A stretch of 32,627 nt of DNA. Origin: Thermoanaerobaculia bacterium. Its GTDB lineage: Bacteria > Acidobacteriota > Thermoanaerobaculia > Gp7-AA8. The notes under the pieces were generated by a model. The model did not search any database and was not told the origin of the DNA. It saw nothing but the letters and a program-made list of their open reading frames with translations. Positions 27,591 to 32,627 of the stretch are shown piece by piece. How positions within the stretch are numbered: position 1 is the first letter of the stretch; each line of letters starts with the position of its first letter. The translations under genes and the position numbers were made by a program. The DNA lies in contig JAENWF010000132.1 in NCBI GenBank assembly GCA_016650215.1, forward strand, positions 1-32,627, given 5' to 3'.

Positions 27591-28066
27591 ACATCCGCCC
27601 CGTCGAGCCCAGGGATCGCGAAAGAATCAACGACATCCTCGTTGCAACCGCCCGTTTCACGGACGAGGAAGTGACGTGCGCGATGGAGCTCGTCGACTCA
27701 GCGCTGCAGCATCCCGAGAAGGGCGACTATCTGGTGCATGTGGTCGAGAGTCCCGACACAACCGTTCAGGGCTATGTCTGCTTTGGAGCGACGCCGCTCA
27801 CTGACGGCGTATTCGACCTCTACTGGATCGCAGTCGATCCGCGGCAGCAGGGACAGGGGTTCGGGCAGGTGCTTCTCCGCTTCGTCGAGACCGAGGTGCG
27901 GAACTCGAGCGGACGGATGCTGCTGATCGAGACTTCGTCGAAGGAAAGCTACGGGCCGACGCTCCGTTTCTACGAGCGGAGCGGCTACGCGGAGATCTCG
28001 CGAATCAAAGACTTCTACCGGATCGAGGACGACAAGGTCGTCTTCTGCAAGAGCTTGAGCGCATGA
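27587..28066 (+). CDS. GNAT-family N-acetyltransferase, 159 aa
   Basis: MNIRPVEPRDRERINDIL; FDLYWIAVDPRQQGQGFGQVLLRFVE (acetyl-CoA motif); GPTLRFYERSGYAEISRIKDFY; ATGA overlap with the preceding gene. Confidence 0.9.
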   Translation: MNIRPVEPRDRERINDILVATARFTDEEVTCAMELVDSALQHPEKGDYLVHVVESPDTTVQGYVCFGATPLTDGVFDLYWIAVDPRQQGQGFGQVLLRFVETEVRNSSGRMLLIETSSKESYGPTLRFYERSGYAEISRIKDFYRIEDDKVVFCKSLSA

Positions 28067-28863
28067 GCTTCCATGCGACCGACACGCTGTATGTCGCGCT
28101 GGCCGCTTACGCGCTCGGCACGCTCATCGCGCTCGCCTCGCTGGTGACGCGCAGCAAGCGTCCGCAGCACGCCGCGCTTCTCGTGATGATCGGCGGCTTC
28201 GCGGCGCACACGATGTGGATCGGTACGATCTGCGCGCGCACGGGACACCCGCCGCTGACGAATCTCCCCGAGTCCGCGGCATTTCTGGCGTGGACGATCT
28301 TCGCAGTCGAGATCGTGCTCTACATCCGCTACCGCGTTTACGCCGCCGCGTTCTTCGTCTATCCGCTCGTGCTGATTCTGTTGACTCTCGCGGCGGTGAT
28401 TGGCGAGTCGCCGATGCAGCTCGACCCGGCGCTGCGATCGAATATGTTCACGGCACACATCCTTCTGAGCACGGTCGGCGTCGCGGGACTGCTGATCGGT
28501 CTCGCATTCGCACTCCTCGCGTATCTGCAGGATCGCTCTCTGAAGTCGAAGAGGCGCGGCGCGCTGTGGGAGATGATTCCCAGCCTCAGCATCTGCCGGA
28601 TGGTGAGCTATCGCGCGCTCGCGATCGGTTTCAGCATCTACACGATTGGCCTCCTCGCCGGCGTGCTCTGGTCGTACCGTACGAACGCGGGATTCATGGA
28701 CTTTCGCGTCAAGCAGATCGGCGCGGTGGTCGCGTGGATGTTGTTCGCCGCGCTTCTCCAGATGTTCATCAGCGGCACGTTTCGCGGGAAGCGGATGCTC
28801 GTGGTCTCCGCCTGCGCGTTCGTCGCGATCATGGTCTCGATTCTGGGGATCGCGCATGTCTAA
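28063..28863 (+). CDS. CcsA/HemX-like membrane protein (cytochrome c assembly family)
   Basis: Eight or so hydrophobic helices; HTMWIGTICARTGHPPLTNLPESAAFLAW; FTAHILLSTVGVAGLLIG; RVKQIGAVVAWMLF; immediately upstream of hemA. Confidence 0.85.
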   Translation: MSFHATDTLYVALAAYALGTLIALASLVTRSKRPQHAALLVMIGGFAAHTMWIGTICARTGHPPLTNLPESAAFLAWTIFAVEIVLYIRYRVYAAAFFVYPLVLILLTLAAVIGESPMQLDPALRSNMFTAHILLSTVGVAGLLIGLAFALLAYLQDRSLKSKRRGALWEMIPSLSICRMVSYRALAIGFSIYTIGLLAGVLWSYRTNAGFMDFRVKQIGAVVAWMLFAALLQMFISGTFRGKRMLVVSACAFVAIMVSILGIAHV

Positions 28864-28872
28864 GGAGAGCTC

Positions 28873-30135
28873 ATGCCGCTGATTCTCACCGGACTGAATC
28901 ACCGCACTGCGCCTCTGGAAGTGCGCGAGCGGCTGAGCGTGGCCGAGGGGATGATCCCGACGGTCGTCAACGCCCTTCGGAACCTCGAGGGAGTGGAGGG
29001 TGCCGCGCTGCTATCGACGTGCAACCGCGTCGAGGCGATCGTATCGGCAAACAGCGAAGACGTCATATCGACGATCGTCGACTTTCTGTCGACGCAGGCG
29101 GGGGCCGACCGGGCGACGCTCGAAAAGCATCTCTACATCATTCGCCATGCCGATGTCGTGAAACACTTGTTCCGTGTCGCGTCGGGCCTCGACTCGATGA
29201 TCATCGGCGAGCCCCAGATCGGCGGACAGGTTCGGAAAGCGTTTCAGTCCGCCCAGGAGCTGGGAACACTCGACCCGCTGCTCCAGCAGGTCTTCGAGCA
29301 GACGATGCGTGTCGCGAAGAAAGTGCGCACCGACACCGCGATCGGCGAGCATGCGGTCTCCGTCCCGTACGCTGCGGTTGAGCTCGCAAAGAAGATCTTC
29401 GGTGATCTCCGCGGCCTTCAGGTCCTTCTCCTCGGCGCGGGCGACATGGGCGAGCTGACCGCCGAACATCTCCACAATCAGGAAGTGAAGCAGGTTTTTG
29501 TGGCGAACCGCTCATTCCAGCGGGCGCAGGAGCTCGCGGCACGATTCGACGGAGAAGCAGTGCAGTTCGACGCGATCGAGGCGAATCTCGCAGCGTGCGA
29601 CATCGTGATCGCTTCGACCGCGGCTCCGCACTTCGTCATCGAGACCGATCAGGTCACGCGCGCGCTCGAAGCGCGGCGGATGCGCAACCTCTTCCTCATT
29701 GATCTATCGGTCCCGCGAAACATCAATCCGGCGATCACCAACATTGAGGGCGCCTACCTCTACAACGTCGACGACCTGCAGAGCGTCGCCGACGCGAATC
29801 TCGAGATCCGGCAGCAGAAGGCGAAGGAAGCGGAAACGATTGTCGCGAAGGAAGTCGAGAGCTTCCGGCGCAAGCTGATCGCGCAGGACGCGGTGCCGAC
29901 GATCCTCGAGCTCCAGCAGCGTCTCGAGGAGATCCGCACCTGCGAGCTCGAGAAGTGTCTCCGGAAGGTCGGACCGATCACCCCGGAACAGCGCGCTGCG
30001 ATCGAGATGCTTACATCGCAGATGACGAACAAGATCCTCCACTACCCGATCCTGCAACTCAAAGACGCTCCGGAAGAGCCGGAGGAGCGCGAGACGCTCC
30101 GCCGCACGATCCGGAAGATTTTTGGACTCGGATGA
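28873..30135 (+). CDS. hemA: Glutamyl-tRNA reductase
   Basis: GLNHRTAPLEVRERLSV; LLSTCNRVEAIV (catalytic Cys); FRVASGLDSMIIGEPQIGGQVRKAF; LLGAGDMGELTAEHL. Confidence 0.97.
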   Translation: MPLILTGLNHRTAPLEVRERLSVAEGMIPTVVNALRNLEGVEGAALLSTCNRVEAIVSANSEDVISTIVDFLSTQAGADRATLEKHLYIIRHADVVKHLFRVASGLDSMIIGEPQIGGQVRKAFQSAQELGTLDPLLQQVFEQTMRVAKKVRTDTAIGEHAVSVPYAAVELAKKIFGDLRGLQVLLLGAGDMGELTAEHLHNQEVKQVFVANRSFQRAQELAARFDGEAVQFDAIEANLAACDIVIASTAAPHFVIETDQVTRALEARRMRNLFLIDLSVPRNINPAITNIEGAYLYNVDDLQSVADANLEIRQQKAKEAETIVAKEVESFRRKLIAQDAVPTILELQQRLEEIRTCELEKCLRKVGPITPEQRAAIEMLTSQMTNKILHYPILQLKDAPEEPEERETLRRTIRKIFGLG

Positions 30136-31049
30136 GCAAACGAATCCGCATCGGCACGCGGGGTAGCGAGCTCGCGCTCTGGCAGGCGAATGAGACCGCG
30201 CGCAAGCTCACCGCCGCCGGCTATGCGCCGGAGATTCACGTTCGCACGACGACCGGCGACAAGCGGCAGGACGTTCCGCTTGCATCGGTCGGCGGCAAGG
30301 GTCTCTTCATCAAGGAGCTCGAGGAGTCGCTCGAGCGCGGAGAGATCGACATCGCGGTGCACAGTCTCAAGGACGTGCCGTCGATCATCCCGTCGCAGTT
30401 CGCGCTCGCCGGATTTCTCGAGCGTGCCGATCCGCGCGACGCGTGGATTCAACCTGGCGGGAAGTCGATCCATGAGATGCCGTACGGATCGATCATCGGG
30501 ACGAGCGCGCCGCGGCGCCGCGCGCAGCTGATCGAGAGCTTCCCGTCGCTCCACATCGAGCCGATCCGCGGCAACGTCGACACGCGCATCAACAAGGCGC
30601 GCGCCGGACAGTTCGCCGGAATCATTCTCGCGAGCGCCGGCCTCACGCGCCTCGGACGAGCGTCGGAGATCACGAGCTACTTCTCCGTGGACGAGATGAT
30701 TCCTGCCGCGGGCCAGGGCATCGTCGGCATCGAGGTCATCGCGAACGACCGCTATGCGACTGACGCAGTGCGCGCGATCAATCACGATCCGAGCGAGGTT
30801 GCTGCGCTCTGCGAGCGCGGCGTCCTTCAGCGCTTCGGCGAACAACTCGACTGCTACTCGGCCGTCGCCGCACACGCGACGAACGAAAACGGCCGCTTCA
30901 CAATTCGTGCGTTCTTCGCCGACTACGACGGCACGCGCGCGATCCGCGTCAGCCACAGCGGGACCAACCCGCAGGACATCATCACCGCCGTCTACGACGA
31001 TCTGATCGCCAAAGGCGCCATGGAGCTTCTCTTTGCGCATAGAAAATGA
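30132..31049 (+). CDS. hemC: Hydroxymethylbilane synthase (porphobilinogen deaminase)
   Basis: KRIRIGTRGSELALWQAN; TTGDKRQDVPL; GKGLFIKELEESLERGEIDIAVHSLKDVP; GTSAPRRRAQL; AAGQGIVGIE. ATG 30132 overlaps the hemA stop. Confidence 0.97.
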   Translation: MSKRIRIGTRGSELALWQANETARKLTAAGYAPEIHVRTTTGDKRQDVPLASVGGKGLFIKELEESLERGEIDIAVHSLKDVPSIIPSQFALAGFLERADPRDAWIQPGGKSIHEMPYGSIIGTSAPRRRAQLIESFPSLHIEPIRGNVDTRINKARAGQFAGIILASAGLTRLGRASEITSYFSVDEMIPAAGQGIVGIEVIANDRYATDAVRAINHDPSEVAALCERGVLQRFGEQLDCYSAVAAHATNENGRFTIRAFFADYDGTRAIRVSHSGTNPQDIITAVYDDLIAKGAMELLFAHRK

Positions 31050-32568
31050 ATCACCTGGAACCGTCTATCTCGTCGGCGCAGGTCCGGGCGACGCCGGACT
31101 GCTCACGCTTCGCGCCGCCGATCTGATCGCGAACGCGGATCTCGTAGCCCTCGACGCGCTGGTGTCGAAAGAAATCGCGGTGCGAATTCCGAAGTCGGTC
31201 GAGATCATCTACGTCGGCAAACGCGCGAGCGCTCACGCGCTTCCGCAGGACAAGATCAATCAGCTTCTCATCGACGAGGCGAAGAAGGGGAAGCGCGTCG
31301 TTCGCCTCAAAGGCGGCGATCCGTTCGTCTTCGGACGCGGCGGCGAAGAGGCCGAAGAGATTGTGGCGGCTGGTGTCCGCGTCGAGATTGTCCCCGGCAT
31401 CTCGTCGGCGATCGCCGGCCCGGCGTACGCCGGCATTCCAGTCACGCATCGCTCATACGCAACTTCGCTCACGCTCGTTACAGGACATGAAGCGGATGAG
31501 TCGACAGGCATCAAGTGGGGGGCGCTTGCGCAGCTCGACGGCACGATCGTCTTCATGATGGGTTTCGCGAATCTTCCAGTGATCGTGCAGAAGCTGATCG
31601 AGCATGGCGCGCCGGCGGATCGTCCCGTGGCGGTGATCTCGAACGGCACGCGCCCCGATCAGCGGACCGTGACGGGCACGCTGCGGACGATCGAAGCGCG
31701 GGCGAAGGCGGCGAACCTGCCGACTCCGGCGCTGATCGTCGTCGGTGAAGTCGTGAAAATGCACGACGTCATCAATTGGTTCGAGTCGAAGCCGCTGTTC
31801 GGCAAGCGCGTCGTCGTGACGCGCGCGCGCGAGCAGGCATCGCAGCTTCTCGAGCTTCTCGCCGACTCCGGAGCGAACGTCCTGCAGTTTCCGACCATCG
31901 AACTCGCCGCGCCTGAATCGTGGGAGTCGCTCGACCGCGTCGTCAACGCGAAGTACGACCTCATCGTCTTCACATCGATCAACGGAGTGAAATCGTACTT
32001 TGACCGGCTGCTCTCTCAGGGGAAAGACGCTCGGTCTCTCGCCGGATCGAAGATCGCGGCGGTCGGCGACACGACCGCGGCCGAGCTTCGAGCACGCGGC
32101 ATCGTTTCCGATCTCGTTCCCGACAAGTTTCAGTCGATCGCGCTTCTCCCGCTGCTCGCGGCCGATCAGAAGGGCGTGCGTACAGCGGTCATCCGCGCCG
32201 CCGAAGGCAGCGATGACCTGATCACCGAGTTGCGGAAGCGCGGCGGCCAGGTAGACCTCGGCGTCGCCTATCGCACGATTGCCGTTGATGCAGACATCGA
32301 CGAGCTTCGCGCCCTTATCGCCGCCGAGGCGATCGACGTCGTGACGTTCACCAGCGGCTCGACCGTCGATCAGTTCTTCGCGAAGCTCACCCCGGAAGAG
32401 CGCACGAAAGTCCTCGGCCGCGCGATGATCGCCTCGATCGGCCCGGTCACGAGCGACGCCATCCGCCGCTACGGCCGCAGCCCCGACATCGAGGCGAAGA
32501 ACGCGAGCGTCCAGGCACTGCACGACGCTGTCGTGACGGCGTGCGGCAAAGTCGAAGTCGTCGCGTAA
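31033..32568 (+). CDS. Fused uroporphyrinogen-III C-methyltransferase / uroporphyrinogen-III synthase; TTG start overlapping hemC
   Basis: VYLVGAGPGDAGLLTLRAADLI; VRLKGGDPFVFGRGGEEAEE; GISSAIAGPAYAGIPVTHR; C-terminal HemD domain LFGKRVVVTRAREQASQLLELLADSGANVLQFPTIE. 31033 is ttg, with no in-frame ATG nearby. Confidence 0.94.
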   Translation: MRIENESPGTVYLVGAGPGDAGLLTLRAADLIANADLVALDALVSKEIAVRIPKSVEIIYVGKRASAHALPQDKINQLLIDEAKKGKRVVRLKGGDPFVFGRGGEEAEEIVAAGVRVEIVPGISSAIAGPAYAGIPVTHRSYATSLTLVTGHEADESTGIKWGALAQLDGTIVFMMGFANLPVIVQKLIEHGAPADRPVAVISNGTRPDQRTVTGTLRTIEARAKAANLPTPALIVVGEVVKMHDVINWFESKPLFGKRVVVTRAREQASQLLELLADSGANVLQFPTIELAAPESWESLDRVVNAKYDLIVFTSINGVKSYFDRLLSQGKDARSLAGSKIAAVGDTTAAELRARGIVSDLVPDKFQSIALLPLLAADQKGVRTAVIRAAEGSDDLITELRKRGGQVDLGVAYRTIAVDADIDELRALIAAEAIDVVTFTSGSTVDQFFAKLTPEERTKVLGRAMIASIGPVTSDAIRRYGRSPDIEAKNASVQALHDAVVTACGKVEVVA

Positions 32569-32579
32569 CAACGCGATGT

Positions 32580-32612
32580 CTCCCACACATGCACGATAAG
32601 TTTGTGTGAGAG
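32580..32612 (+). terminator. Candidate hairpin after the cobA-hemD fusion (no U-tract seen)
   Basis: ctcccacaca ... tgtgtgagag pair at 9 of 10 positions around a 13-nt loop; lacks a T-run, so may be only a 3'-end hairpin. Confidence 0.3.
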
Positions 32613-32627
32613 CGGGCGCCCTCGCCC

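Noticed and set aside
31453-32586. 377-aa minus-strand ORF opposite the cobA-hemD fusion
   Set aside because: Shadow ORF; biased composition and a confident coding gene on the other strand.
32613-32627. gggcg-ccct-cgccc hairpin at the window edge
   Set aside because: Short stem cut off by the end of the window; not interpretable.

Overview
A GC-rich, densely coded chromosomal window. The style looks acidobacterial, but that is an impression and not a demonstrated placement. No mobile element, CRISPR array, tRNA or rRNA was recognised. Left to right it contains: a PDZ-bearing membrane sensor kinase plus a sigma54-type response regulator; an intergenic palindromic repeat; a small membrane protein (-); an M14 metallopeptidase; a MEMO-family protein; glycogen synthase; a MerR-type regulator (-). 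Next comes a tightly packed [NiFe]-hydrogenase maturation operon, hypF-hypC-hypD-hypE, followed by a PurN-like formyltransferase, a crotonase and an HX4DH nickel-permease-like protein. Then come a catalytically degenerate alpha/beta-hydrolase, a membrane-anchored Cys-rich unknown (-), an LPS block on the minus strand (waaA-lpxK-lpxL-like-waaF), a second palindromic repeat flanked by 7-bp tandem repeats, and hflX. The window ends with a start/stop-overlapping operon: kamA, two ATP-grasp ligases, GNAT, ccsA/hemX-like, hemA, hemC and a cobA-hemD fusion. The most interesting candidates are: (1) an apparent two-gene, split version of HypX (CO-ligand synthesis) between hypE and a nickel transporter; (2) a frameshifted hypE whose essential C-terminal ...PRIC tail is intact in another frame; (3) a kamA + two ATP-grasp + GNAT cassette suggesting a beta-lysine-derived product, translationally linked to heme genes; (4) a dispersed palindrome family with a visible compensatory base-pair change. 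All homology calls come from reading motifs, with no database search.
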